A stretch of DNA of 64,000 nt. Origin: Rusavskia elegans (Eukaryota > Ascomycota > Lecanoromycetes > Teloschistales > Teloschistaceae). Where the stretch lies: assembly GCA_011316305.1 (NCBI GenBank), contig SAUG01000086.1, positions 124,001-188,000 on the forward strand, in the 5' to 3' direction. Below the pieces are notes generated by a model. The model saw only the letters and a list, made by a program, of their open reading frames with translations, searched no databases and was not told the origin of the DNA. Numbering within the stretch: position 1 is the stretch's first letter; every line of letters starts with the position of its first letter. Made by a program: the position numbers and the translations under genes. Shown in pieces: positions 8,892 through 20,622 of this stretch.

Positions 8892-10998
8892 ATGGCGACT
8901 GGAACGCAGTCACTGAATACTTTACTGCAACGATCAACTATCGACGATCATGAAGAGATACTCAAGGCTTGCAACGTATCGCTTAAGCAGTCCAAGCAGG
9001 AACCCAAGATCTTGCACACCAAAGCCGTTGCGCTCCTCAAATTAGATCGATACGAGGATGCTTTCCGAGTACTGGAAGAAGGTGGTGAAGGTTTAAGGAG
9101 TGGGGCATCCTTAGAGAGGTCCTATGCGCTATACAAGAACGGGCAACTTTCGAAGGCCAAAGACATTGCCAAGGATATCTCGGATGATCGGGGCGCAAGA
9201 CATGTGGAAGCGCAAGCTGTGTGTGTCCATCAAGGCGTCTGTTGGCAAGTCACTGTACTAATTATTGATGGCAGTCATATCGGCTGGAGGACTTCGAGAG
9301 ATCCGCTCTGCTGTACAAGGATCTAGCCAAAACACATGCGGCCATCGACAATGAAGAGAACGATATAAAGATCAACGGTGGGGCTGCCGATGCACAATTG
9401 GAATGGAGCAGGCAGGGACGTCTGGTTCAAAGGAAAAAGCCTACGCGTGAGGATCTATTCGAAACAGCCTACAACGCAGCTTGTGCGTCCATTGCACGAG
9501 GGGATTTGGATCAAGGAGAGCTTCTTCTGAGAAGGTCTCGAGGTCCGTAGGCTCCTGTCCTTTTCATGCAGTCACAGCTCATGAAGTGGTTAGATCTATG
9601 CAATGCATCTGGAGACCTATCAGATGAAGAGAAGGTGGCAGAGCTTCTACCTATCCAGGTACAGCAAGTCTATGTGCTTAATCGGCTGGGTAAGCTTGCA
9701 GACGCTCAAGATTTGGCGTCCCAGATCACCCAAAAGAAGTCAGCTTACTTTCCAGTTCACCACATCGATATCACTGATGCCTTGGTAGCATTTCCGACGC
9801 ATCCACCCAACTTGTTGCCCAAAATAACTCCATTGCTGCCAAAGCCAGTATCGAGAATCCTTATATGGCCCACCATTTTCTACAGAACACGAGCTCCATA
9901 CCAGAGAAAGATAGGTTTTTCACTTTTCAGTTGGATCGAATTAAGGAGAATGATTTGATTCTGGATCTACTCGTCTCAAAATATGATGGTGTAATCAATT
10001 CTACCGACAGGACTTTGACCATCAATCCACCGCCGTCAATCTCTTCACATCTAAACAATATCTCTGTCCTAAATGCTGCTGCACATGCTCAAAATCGGCT
10101 AGGGAATTTCGGCATAAAGCGTATCTTACCATTGCTCGAAAAACGACCTCTAGACGTTGGTTTAGCCATGCTTGTCGTGCAACTTTACATCTTGACCAAC
10201 AACCATGTCTCGGCGGCCACTGCTTTGGAGTCTCTTCTAAGACATCTTGAGTCTTCTGACGCAACCGATCATCAAGATGTCCGCTTTGCGCCCGGGTTAG
10301 TGGCTACGGTCGTTTCGTTGTATGGCCTACAGGGTCGCAAGTCACAAATCACGACGGAGCTTGCAAAAGCAGCGTCGTATTGGCGGCATAAATCAAAGCC
10401 ACCGAAATCACTTTTACAAGCTTCAGGACTGGGTCTCTTGGAGTCCAGTAACACAGAAGATCAAGCTGCTGCTCGCGATATCTTTGCTACCTTGCATCAG
10501 CAAGACCGAAACTCGAAGGTCGCAACTGCCGGCTACGTAGCGGCCCATGCTTTGAGCTCAAGCAGCGTCGCGAACGAAGCAGAGGACTTGACTCCAACGT
10601 CTCGCCTGATTGCCGGCATCGATGTCTCTGCTCTAGAGGAAGCCGGCGTGCCGCAAACAAGGTCCAATGCCGATGCCCAAGCAGCGTCAAGAAAGCGAAC
10701 CCTCGATGAGAAACCAAAGCCGGCGAAGAAACGTGTGCGCAAGTCCAGGCTACCAAAAGACTATGATCCCAACAAGGCGCCAGATCCAGAGCGATGGTTG
10801 CCACTGAAGGAGCGATCGAGCTACAGACCAAAGGGCAAGAAAGGACGGCAAAAGGCCGCAGGTCTCACGCAAGGTGGTGTTGAAAAAGGTGGGGAGTCTG
10901 CCGCCGGCACCAGTGGCAAAGGGAGTGAGGGAGTGATTAAGGGGCCCGGTCCTGGTATAGCGAACAAGGCGAAGAACAAGAAGAAGACGAAGAAATGA
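8892..10998 (+). CDS. SRP72: signal recognition particle subunit SRP72
   Basis: The exons are 8892-9218, 9275-9542, 9594-9738 and 9789-10998, giving 649 residues. Introns of 56, 51 and 50 nt have GTGTGT, GTCCGT and GTCAGC donors and join the frames cleanly (EAQA/SYRLEDF, RRSR-D/LCNASGDLSDEEK, QKN/ISDASTQLVAQNN). The N-terminal two thirds are TPR-like helices. The C-terminus has the SRP72 RNA-binding motif LPKDYDPNKAPDPERWLP (about residues 565-585) and then a Lys/Gly-rich basic tail. SRP72 binds 7S RNA with SRP68 in the cytosolic SRP that targets nascent chains to the ER. Length and layout match ascomycete orthologues. A GATA-type inverted repeat lies upstream. Confidence 0.92.
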
Positions 10999-12150
10999 GA
11001 GCCAGCTGTACCTTCTCAAAATGACATTTGTCGTACGCAGCTCATCCGTGTAGATCCATCGATCTGCCCAAAGCAAAATGTCGAAGTAGCACAAGAACTG
11101 CCGAGGTAAGTCGTTATTTGAACAACCCTCACTTGTGACTCTTTCATTTCTATAAGAAACCCTCCCGTCTTTTCCTCCAACCCAGCTCCAACAAGAAGAT
11201 ATGTCAAGTAAAGTCAACCACCAAAACCCGATCCACAAACTAGGTGAAAGAAAGAACGACGGTTAGCCTTCAAGCCCATATCTTACTGACCCCAAGACCT
11301 TCCAATGACCTCTCATAGTCCCAGGCACTGACAGCCGAGTGTCTCCGATTCGACTGGCAGTCGAGCTATTATCGGATCCCCCTTAGTCGAAGGGATCAGC
11401 TGGCAGTCGAGCCGCCAGACCCATTCGAAACGATCGATATGCTCGCAAAAACCCAGCAATCAATCAGTGATCGCATCCGCAACAGCCAAGATCTCATGCT
11501 CGTGATCCTATTGCATACTTGTCCTAGAATAATAGATCACATGCGGTATAAGATGACACAACCTGCACGCCCACGTCGACCTACTCTACCACAGCACATC
11601 CCCTCTCCAGGAATTCACGGAGGGAAGTGCTCCATTTTCCCAGTGTGGAGGTCTTCAACTGCGTGCAACGTCCGGGAGAAGTTTAGTACCGGTTGAATGC
11701 CGGTGGAAAGGATCACTCGTGGCTGTTTGAGGGATCTTGCGGAATCGTCTTTGTGTCGCTGGCAAGGGGTTCCGTATCGGGAAACTATTTCGTCCCGTCT
11801 TGGCGAGATATGTCGTCTTGAGTGTTTGGGTATGTCCAACGGTATCTCACACAGTTCCTGAGTGTAGCGGAACCTCGAATCCGTCCGTTTTCGCAATGTA
11901 GCTACACGTTTCGGGTCCAAAGATTTATTTCACTTTCAGACAGAAGAAGATCGGGTGATTGATGAAATGCTTTTTAGGTTGGACATGAAAAAAGAATATC
12001 TGTACAGAATACCAGCTGCAGTGAAACATGTACGACCACCGGCACCTGGAACGGACTCCTTTTGTACACCTTTAAGCATTCAGTATTCCGCATATCAAAC
12101 GACGTGGAGACACCGCCCTCTCGTATCAGCATGACTTAGTATCCACGACA
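10999..12150. other. 1.15-kb intergenic region between converging SRP72 and bud4
   Basis: No gene found. A 12-base string CTGGCAGTCGAG occurs twice near 11355 and 11400 around a small inverted motif, and short open frames are non-coding in character. It likely contains two 3' UTRs. Confidence 0.4.
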
Positions 12151-15100
12151 TCAGAAGATCATCGACCGCGTCTTAGCTGCAGCATCCGGCCTCCGTTGCC
12201 CAGTGGGAGCGACGTGCTTAGCATCTTTCGCAACCGGTGCGGGCACAAACGTCTTGCTGGGTGCTGGCTTCGCAGGCGTAGGCGGTGCTGATCGTGTTGG
12301 CGGGGCCTTGGTTGGACTTGTTTGCGGTGCTTTGGTGGGACTCTGCTGATCGGCTCGCGCAGGCTTGGACGCCGCCGTTCGCTGCTTCGCCATGACAATG
12401 TCCGTCCAACTCTTGGGTTTGCTCAAGTCCTTGCCTACGACCTCGGAAAGGACCTTCATCCAATCGTCTTTCGCAGCAGCGCTGTCGGCGTAGAAGTCGA
12501 TTGTCTCCCCGTTCGCAAAGCGTATCCGAAAGCCCTCTTCGACGAACATGTAGCCTTCTTCCTCTTCCGCGAAGGCCGATTTTCTTCGTCCGCCGGATTT
12601 GCTGGAAGTTTCTTTTTGGATCAGTGAAGACTTATCGTCTATCAACTTGCTGGCTTTGGAGAGATTGATGGTTGCACGAGGCTGCCGTGTGGCTTCATGG
12701 TAGGCTGTGAATTTGGAGCCATCGAGAGTGAAGAAGCGCCGCCGCCAAAACTACTCGAGAGTTAGCAACTTGTACACAACACAGATTGAGATGACCAACC
12801 GGGCAATCGCCACCTTGCTGGCTCAAATGACCTTCCCACTTCTTTGTACTGGACGACTCGGCCTCCTTCAACTCCCGGATGCAAGCATTCATGCTCTTGG
12901 GCATGTCATCGTCCTTGGCATCTTTCGGTTTCGGAACGTAGAAAAGCTGGAGTTCAAGTTTTCCGATCCGGTAGGGCGCCTTTCGTTGCATACCCATGCT
13001 GATCGTGCTTCGCTTACTCTTTACACTACTCGGATTTTGTGCCTCCTCCATGGCCCATTCATTAAAACAGGGAACGTCAACGGTGTAAGGTCGTCCGAAA
13101 GCGCTTGACTCGTGGTCCTTCAGGCAAACGTAGGACCTGCCGAAGCTGCCATCTTTGGCGACCAAGTTGTGGAGCAGGTCCCACGCGGTTGGCTGAGTAG
13201 ATCGTCGATTAGCTTGTGCCTCCTGCTGACGCTGGCGATCGGCTTTCCGGGCTTCTTCTTGCTCCCTTACTTCAATTTCCTTTCGCTTTCTGGGCGATGC
13301 AAACACCTTGCTGAAGGCTGACTTCTTTGGGGAGACCGGGGCCTTGGTGGGTGACTCAATGATCGGCTTAGCCTTTGGTTCCTCGATCTTCGTTTGCAGC
13401 GTGAGCTGGAATTCGAGGTCGTTGAGTACGACCAGCTCGAACTCTTGCCCAATGGGAGCAGTCTTCCCGAGCTCTAGCCATGCCGTCGTCACGCAGTGCA
13501 AACCGTTGTCAAGCGTAAGGGCAAAGTATGATCGTTCTCCTATCTACGCGTCAGCAATCTGCATTCGAGGACGCCCCATTGGTATCATTCTACCTCGAGG
13601 AAGTGGTAGCTCCAGGTCCTTAACCCTGAGCACCTTGACAAAGAGTCGCCCTCTTTCTGCGCCATCTTCAATCTCTTCGGGAACCATGGTCTGGTCTTCA
13701 TCGACACTCTGTAACCCACTTGTGACGTTGCTTTGCTGCCCTGGGAGTGGTGGTATAGGTCCTGACGTGAGTATCTTCTGCGTTGTACCACCCGACTGTC
13801 TGATACTCTTTCGTCTTACCTTACCATTCCATGGCTCGGTGGTCCACGTCTTAGTTTGACTGGGCTTACGAGGAGAACTGCCTGCGGACCTCGTACCTCG
13901 AACGGCAAGATCTTGGCCATTCGTAGTGTCAGAAGCTGACTCATGTGATGCGCTACTGGCAACGACGACTTTGGTGTTCTGCCTCATCAGGTATCCTTTC
14001 TGTGTACGAAATGGTCTGTTAGCAACAGGTGCTGGGGTAGGTTTGAATCCTTGACCGGGGATGGCTTCTGCATTGCCATGGGATTGAAGACAGGGGTCTG
14101 TTTGGGAATAAGGAAAGTCAGACGCCACCTTTTGGGCTTCAATAACACGGTCAAATTCTTGATCTAGTCCAAAGCCTAGTCCATCACTGCTTTCGACAGG
14201 CAGGTCAAGTTTCACAAGACTACTGGCTCTCTTGTCCTCTGCCCCGGCAGTGGATGTTGCCTCGTTTCCTGGGTATGATCCAACGCTTTGCTCTTGACCA
14301 GAGGTTTCGGGTTCCATGAACGACGCTTCTTCGATCATTGATGGAGGATCGTAATGTCGATCAGGTAAGTCTGGAACAGCTGGAACCTCTCTGCTCGCCT
14401 GCCGCCGGGTCTCTGCCATGGCTTCAACATCAGCGGGGGTAATTGAAGGTCTTGTCTTGAGTTTTCCGCCAGGTGCTTTAATCGTCGCAATACGTTCTGG
14501 CACTGCTGGTGATGGAGGGTCTGGCGAATCAGCGATTGAGTGCCGTATCACCGAATCTGGGGTCCCTGGCGCTTCCTCCTCTTCAGCGCTGTAGCCTGGG
14601 AATTTCGGTGGTTGCAGCTGTGCTTCGGGGGTAATTGGCCGCTTAGCTGTCTCATGGATTACTTCGGCACGCTGTTCGTCAGAGGATGGTGCTATCTTCG
14701 TAGGCTCTGAATTTGCTGGAGGTGATGGAGTCATGAAAGATTCAAGGCCAAAACCAAAGTCTTGTTCCCCAAGCATTGACGCGAACTGTGGGAGTGACAT
14801 GCGGTGAGTGCTTTTGTCATTATTGTTCTCTACTTGTGTTGGTGTTCTGGCTCGGGGAGTAGGCAAAGTATCCTCATCCGTCATAGGCTGAGCTTGATGG
14901 CCTTGCTGATAATACACGTCCTTTGAATCCGTCGAGTATTGGCTGGCTTCATCGTCATCAGTCTGACCGACTCCCTGGTTAGTGCGTTCGGCATACTCCT
15001 CAAGCTTTTCGATCGCGTTCATGTATGATTCAGCATGCAATTGTTGACTGTAAAGGTCCGGGATCGAATAGAGATCGACGTCAATTCCCTCGCTATCTTC

Positions 15101-16987
15101 TTCCTTGATGACAATGCTGGCTTCCGCGTCCTCCATTGTCTGATCGGATTCCAGTGAAGGCAGCGGAACATCTGGATCTATGTTGTCCAGGGAGTGCTCT
15201 TCTGCCATTGGACTCAATGAAGGAGAATCATAATCCAGACCTTCATAATCCGGTTCTTGGCGCTGAGCTTTCACTTTTCGTAGTATGGATTCCCGTGAGA
15301 TGCGTGCTGGCAACTTGAACTCACCAAGTCCTGCGACATCGTCCGTGTCGTTTTGGCTGTTAGGTGCACTTATTTCTGTTTCATGAACTGTGATCTCACG
15401 CTCGGGACTCTTACTTTGACCTCTTCGGAGGCGCCTCTCCCGCTGTTCTTCCTCAGGTGATTTGGGTTGCGGTTCGTCTTGGAGCATCATCAGCTGCAAA
15501 CGGTCTTCAAGTGACAGTGAGCAGCCCCCCATCCCTTGAATCTCCGCTTTCGCAACGGAGGCTGGCCGAGGCAGAACAGGCAAATCACGCTGTACGCTGC
15601 TCACACGCTCTGCTGTGGCAGATAGGCTACCGTTGGAGTCTGAACGTGCACGCGGAAAGGATGGGAGATCAAGCCCCGGTAGCGGAGGAAGCGGACGACG
15701 GTCCCCATTTGAGGCTGTAGAATCGGTCCTTGTCGGCGAAGATCGAGCGTCAATAGCCGTTGAGGGTCTTGATGTAGGTGCAGGACTATTCTGCTCGCCA
15801 TCAAAAGGATCTTCGACATGAGCTGCCAGTGCCTCATTGGCGTTCATGGGGCTCATGAACCTCCAATCCTCTGGGAGGACAACCGGAGTCTTTTCGGTAT
15901 CCTCTAAAGATGCATCGAAGCTATCGTCGCGTTCAATGGAATATCCTCGGTCAAAGCTTTCTTCTTCTTCGTCACCCACGGAATCATAGCTGCCCTCGCG
16001 GGACCCTGACGCAATTGAAGAAGGATCGGGTGTAGTCATCTCATACTCATTGATTTGCGGAGGTGCTGCGTCAAACGTAACACTTTTGGCATGGCGGTGT
16101 AGCCCTTTACCCGGGGGGAGCTGTCGTTCAACCGAGGAGTCTTCCTCATCTGACCAGATCCCATTCTCAGGGTCAAATCCATGCGCCAGCGCGTATCTGC
16201 TTTTCTTCGATAAAGAGGACTTGCCAGGAGAGAGCTGGCCCTTGGTAGGAGAACTTGCCATGTGAGGCGCATCCCCAAGTGCACCTGGTGACTTGAGCGG
16301 GCTAAAGGACTGCTTAGTACCGTCTTGCTTGTTGTGCTTTCTCAGACCGTCCAGTCCACGACCACCATAAGCATTTCCTTGAATCTGCGTGCTTAGCGGT
16401 CGACCCGTCGCAAGTGGTCTTTCGATCATTGGGCTTGATGTAGGATCGTACTCGTTCTTCAGTTCTCGCGCAAACATGTTGCTGTTCTTCACTCGAGAGG
16501 CGCGTTTCAAATTCTCCAAGGAGGACCGTTTGACAGGTGAAGGTGAAGCATCGCGACTCCCAAGCGGATTACTATTCTCCGTGCCAAATCGCGTGGGTGA
16601 CACAGAGTCTCGAGTCTGCCAATACTGACGGGGTGAATTCGCAACGAAGGGCGGTGAATCGAAAGCCGACGACTCCCCGTGGAACAGGGACTTCTAGTTC
16701 TGTCAGTTTCAACAGGTTCAATCTGGGATGACCACGAGTGCTTACCGTAGTGGCCTGGTTATAGCTAGGTGAGTTCCTTCGTTTCTCCATCGGGCTGAGC
16801 TCGGCTAGCGGCCTTTGCTTTGGAAGATTCATCTTGCTAGGAGAAGCCGAGGGCGTACCCTTTTGGATTCGAAGCGGTTGGATCTAGGTAGTGTATCAGC
16901 ACCACTGGCTTGGTCTGATACTGCAACGGTCGCGAAGAAAGTCTCTGCAATAAGCGTCTTGAAAGTTGGACGTACATTTTCAGCCAT
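12151..16987 (-). CDS. bud4: Bud4-like (anillin-related) septation/axial budding protein with C-terminal PH domain
   Basis: The exons are 16976-16987, 16746-16883, 13594-16693, 12800-13539 and 12151-12750, giving 1529 residues. Exon 1 encodes only MAEN; splicing gives MAEN-IQPLRIQKGTPS. The central 1000 residues are Ser/Pro-rich and disordered. From about residue 1060 comes a conserved module: GRLFVKVLRVKDLELPLP, GERSYFALTLDNGLHCVTT and IGQEFELVVLNDLEFQLTL (anillin-homology/DUF1709 type). This is followed by a PH domain starting FWRRRFFTLDGSKFTAYHEA and including EEGYMFVEEGFRIRF and DDWMKVL. Bud4 proteins organise septins and the actin ring at septation sites. All four introns keep frame; intron 3 has a TGCTGAC branch site. 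It is divergent from MRH4, sharing a 430-bp promoter region. Confidence 0.87.
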
Positions 16988-17417
16988 TGTCCAGTCTGAA
17001 CTGGTCAGTTCATTAATGGTCACGAGACTAGCCTTTATCATTCGCTGTGAGACGATCCAATCGTACAAGCGAGGAATGCGTCGAGCAGTTTGGTAAACTT
17101 AATTAGCCAGTGAGGCGAGGGTGGGTGCTAATCAAGTTCAAGAAAGAGCGCTTGATCTATGAGAGAGAGAGAGACTGTCCGACCGGCGATGCGCAAGCTT
17201 GCGAGGTGCAATGCAGAACAGAACAAGGTGTGTTGTTTGGAAAGAAGGATCGAGTCGAGTCTTGTTGACATGTTGCCTCATGTGTCCTAGCGCCAACGGC
17301 AATCAAAGATGCCGATAAGCGGCAAGCGCTGAGCGCTGCGATTGGGCGACGGACAACTTTCGCTCGGGAAAAAGTTGTTGAGCTTTCAGGGGAGTACACG
17401 ACTACCACGTTGGTTTG
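16988..17417. promoter_or_regulatory. bidirectional promoter region between bud4 and MRH4
   Basis: 430 bases separate two divergent start codons. It contains a short GA microsatellite at about 17161-17172 and no gene. Confidence 0.5.
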
Positions 17418-19304
17418 ATGAGGTCAACGGCAAGGCATGTCTGCCTACTTTGTGAATACAGAGCCTCGTTGTCCAGTCTCAACCCGCGCCTGCTACAACC
17501 ATGGCAGCAAACGCGGTCTCTGGCACAGGCCCAGCGCCGGATACCGTCGAGGATGTCCCTTTCGCCCAAGGTCAGTCGCCCGGTTGGTAGAACAAGGCTG
17601 GATGACAGGCCGGAAAGAAGACGAACAAACAGCCCGTTTGGTGGCCTGAACCAGACCAGGGCCGACTTCCGTCGTTCACCCCACAGCCCCTCAGAGGCGC
17701 AGATTAAAAGGTCAACGGGTGGTAGAGAGTCCGCCCGGAAGGAAAAACGGCCTAGGGAACCCTTCAAAGCGTTGAAGATGCAGAGAGCCTTGAGCGCAAT
17801 ACCCTACGAGCGTCGCAATAGTATCAAGCAAAAGATCCACGAGGTCGAGTCTTTCGATGACTTCAGCCTTCTGCCCATCGTCAAAGAAGCCGTGGCCACC
17901 CAAGCGTTATCAGGACTCGTTGATATCTCACCCACACCTGTACAACGGCTGGCTATACCTGCTTTGCTTGGCGACCCGAAGAGAAGGCATAATCCGGACG
18001 GACGGAAGGACATGGAGCAAATCTTGATTGCCGCAGAGACCGGCTCTGGAAAGACTTTGGCTTACCTATTGCCAGTGCTTGATGCAGTCAAGCACATCGA
18101 GGCCATCGATGCAGAAGAAGAGGTGCGGCGGAAAGCGGAGGAGGATTCGAAGCGCAGAGACAACAGCGTCTTCGAATTAGAAGCGCCGCCTTTATCAAAC
18201 GCACCTCATCCTACGACCGGTCGTCCTAGAGCTATCATCCTTGTCCCAACATCAGAACTCGTCACCCAAGTAGGCACTGTCGCCAAAAACCTGTCCCACA
18301 AGATCAAGTTCCGATCCGCACTCATCTCAGCCGCTTATACTGGAAAAGTGATTCGCAACCGCCTCTTCGCTCCTACCGGCGTCGACCTTCTGGTGTGCAC
18401 TCCACATCTCCTTGCCAGCATTGCAGAATCTGACCCCAACATCCTGAGTCGCGTAAGCCACCTAATAATCGACGAAGCAGACTCCCTCCTCGACCGTTCT
18501 TTCGCACCGTCAACCTCGGCCATCATTGACAAAGCGACCCCGTCTCTTCGCCAACTCATCCTCTGCTCGGCCACGATCCCCCGGAGTCTCGATAACTACC
18601 TTCGCAGTCGTTTCCCAGACATGCGCCGTCTCGTCACACCCAATCTCCACGCCATTCCCCGCAGAGTTCAGCTCGGCGTCGTTGACGTAGATAAAGAACC
18701 CTACCGCGGCAATAAAAACCTAGCATGTGCAGACACCATCTGGTCCATTGGCAAACAAGCTGCCGAGCATGTCATCTCACACACGCCCGGAAATGAACAA
18801 ACAGAGCGGATTGACATCAAACGTATTCTCGTCTTCGTCAATGAGCGGGAAAAGACGGAGGAAGTTGCCGCATTCCTCAATTCCAAGGGAATTGACTCCA
18901 TTGCCTTGAACAGGGACACTCCCGAACAGCGCCATCAAGAGACTTTGGGCGCTTTTACCTCATCTGATCCCGAAAGCGTAGAAATCACCACACCCGATGA
19001 GATCACAGGGCCGAATTACAGTCCCAACAGGATCGCCGGACGACCCGTACCAAAGAGACATCTACCAAACACCAAAGTGCTTGTCACGACGGATCTTGGG
19101 TCTCGAGGCATTGACACTGTGGCGGTCAGACATGTGATATTGTATGATGTGCCGCATTCGACGATTGATTTTATCCATCGTCTGGGGCGAACGGGAAGGA
19201 TGGGCAGAAGAGGGAGGGGAATCGTATTGGTGGGGAGGGGAGATAGAAGGGACGTGGTCAAGGAGGTCAAAGACGGGATGTTTAGGGGTGAGGCTCTCAT
19301 CTAG
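17418..19304 (+). CDS. MRH4: mitochondrial DEAD-box RNA helicase MRH4
   Basis: A single exon encodes 628 residues; the first ATG of the frame is at 17418. The basic N-terminus (MRSTARHVCLLCEYRASLSS) is consistent with a mitochondrial presequence. Helicase motifs run in order: AAETGSGKT (motif I, about residue 207), PTSELVTQVG (Ia), IDEADSLLD (II), CSATIP (III), FVNEREKTEEV (IV), TTDLGSRGID (V) and HRLGRTGRMGRRG (VI). The family-specific stretch FPDMRRLVTPNLHAIPRRVQ places it with MRH4, which in yeast is needed for assembly of the mitochondrial large ribosomal subunit. The gene ends about 550 bp before the first AT-rich block. Confidence 0.9.
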   Translation: MRSTARHVCLLCEYRASLSSLNPRLLQPWQQTRSLAQAQRRIPSRMSLSPKVSRPVGRTRLDDRPERRRTNSPFGGLNQTRADFRRSPHSPSEAQIKRSTGGRESARKEKRPREPFKALKMQRALSAIPYERRNSIKQKIHEVESFDDFSLLPIVKEAVATQALSGLVDISPTPVQRLAIPALLGDPKRRHNPDGRKDMEQILIAAETGSGKTLAYLLPVLDAVKHIEAIDAEEEVRRKAEEDSKRRDNSVFELEAPPLSNAPHPTTGRPRAIILVPTSELVTQVGTVAKNLSHKIKFRSALISAAYTGKVIRNRLFAPTGVDLLVCTPHLLASIAESDPNILSRVSHLIIDEADSLLDRSFAPSTSAIIDKATPSLRQLILCSATIPRSLDNYLRSRFPDMRRLVTPNLHAIPRRVQLGVVDVDKEPYRGNKNLACADTIWSIGKQAAEHVISHTPGNEQTERIDIKRILVFVNEREKTEEVAAFLNSKGIDSIALNRDTPEQRHQETLGAFTSSDPESVEITTPDEITGPNYSPNRIAGRPVPKRHLPNTKVLVTTDLGSRGIDTVAVRHVILYDVPHSTIDFIHRLGRTGRMGRRGRGIVLVGRGDRRDVVKEVKDGMFRGEALI

Positions 19305-19860
19305 GTGTCTTTGGAACGGGAGAGAATTGTCTGGAAGCGCTTCGTGTACAACTTCTGTCAAATATACTGTCGAGGATAGATTGATACCCCATTCCGCAGA
19401 TTGATTAAGCTTCACATTTCTTCATCAGGTTGTAATGTAGGTAACTCATAGTCGACTGGCCATTAGTTGGGTTGGTCAGGAATGAGGTTTTGAGGAGAGC
19501 ATTTCGAATGATAGGATTTGCTAAGGTCTAAAGCAGCAGTAGCAGTCGTCAGATTAGATCAAGTAATTCAACCTTCATCGACCATGCTGCCAGTGATGTG
19601 GTCTCCAAGAAGCGAATGAATGAAACCGCGGTCAAAGTCAACCAGGCTTCTATCACAAGCGCGCAGAACCAACGCCGCTGACAGCTACTCGACAAAATTG
19701 AGAGCCTGTGAGCAGCCCACATAAAGCCATAGTCTCTGGGTGTTGCTCTTGTTTATCATCATTCGAGACTGTTGCCTGCTAGAAAATCAAAATTCCAAAC
19801 AAACGTGTCGTTGTTCTATTATAGAAGTGATAAGTCGCTAAAGGCTTAGCGTGAAATGAC
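19305..19860. other. intergenic, transition to AT-rich block
   Basis: Normal-composition sequence with no gene. Base composition drops abruptly near 19860. Confidence 0.5.
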
Positions 19861-20212
19861 GATCAAACCCCAGGGGCCGCCAACATAAAATAAAGATTAA
19901 CGGAAATAGTTATTATAGCGATATTATATTATATGATTATCTACCAATAATATACGTTATAATATATATTATAATATTTAATATACGTATATTCGTTATC
20001 TTTTTACTATTATCAGCAAATATGCAATTCGCTTATAGTATTTTAAAATGAAAAAAGCGCTTAGAGTCGATTGAGCCGTTTTAAACCGGTTTGAACCGGT
20101 TTAAACAAGATTATCTTATTTAGTAAATAGAAAAATTTAGATATATTCTAAAAACGTCTATTTTATCTATATTTAAAATTTTAAAACTAGATTTTTTAAA
20201 GTTTAATACCCG

Positions 20213-20622
20213 TGTAACGTTCCTATATATCAGAGGGCGTTACGCTCGAGCCTAGCTATAGCCGTAGACGTAGTCCGAACTATAAAATAGTAAGGGAATC
20301 CTAGTATAAATTATCGTAACTAATTCTATATAACTGTAGAAATATAGTTATAATATTACGAGGTATCTTTATTATAAAATAATTAAAAAGAAAATAGTAG
20401 AAATATATTTAATAATTATATTAACGACTAACGAGAGAAATTATCTATAGAAATAATAAACAATATATATAATAAAAGTAACTATAAAAGCCGATAAGTA
20501 GCTATCTATTAAAAGTTCCGTCTAGAAAGGCGGCTATATCGGCTATAGATAGCTATAGATAATTAGGTTCGTTTATCTGACTAATTTTTCTATAGAACTT
20601 CTATAGAGTTATAGACGTAATA
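20213..20622 (-). repeat. 3' LTR of the retrotransposon
   Basis: It aligns over its full 410 bp with 23773-24182, differing mainly by C/T and G/A. The internal landmark GGCGTTACGCTCGAG is shared. Confidence 0.9.

Noticed and set aside
17415..17417. TTG directly before the MRH4 ATG as start
   Set aside because: ATG at 17418 follows immediately; non-ATG starts are rare.
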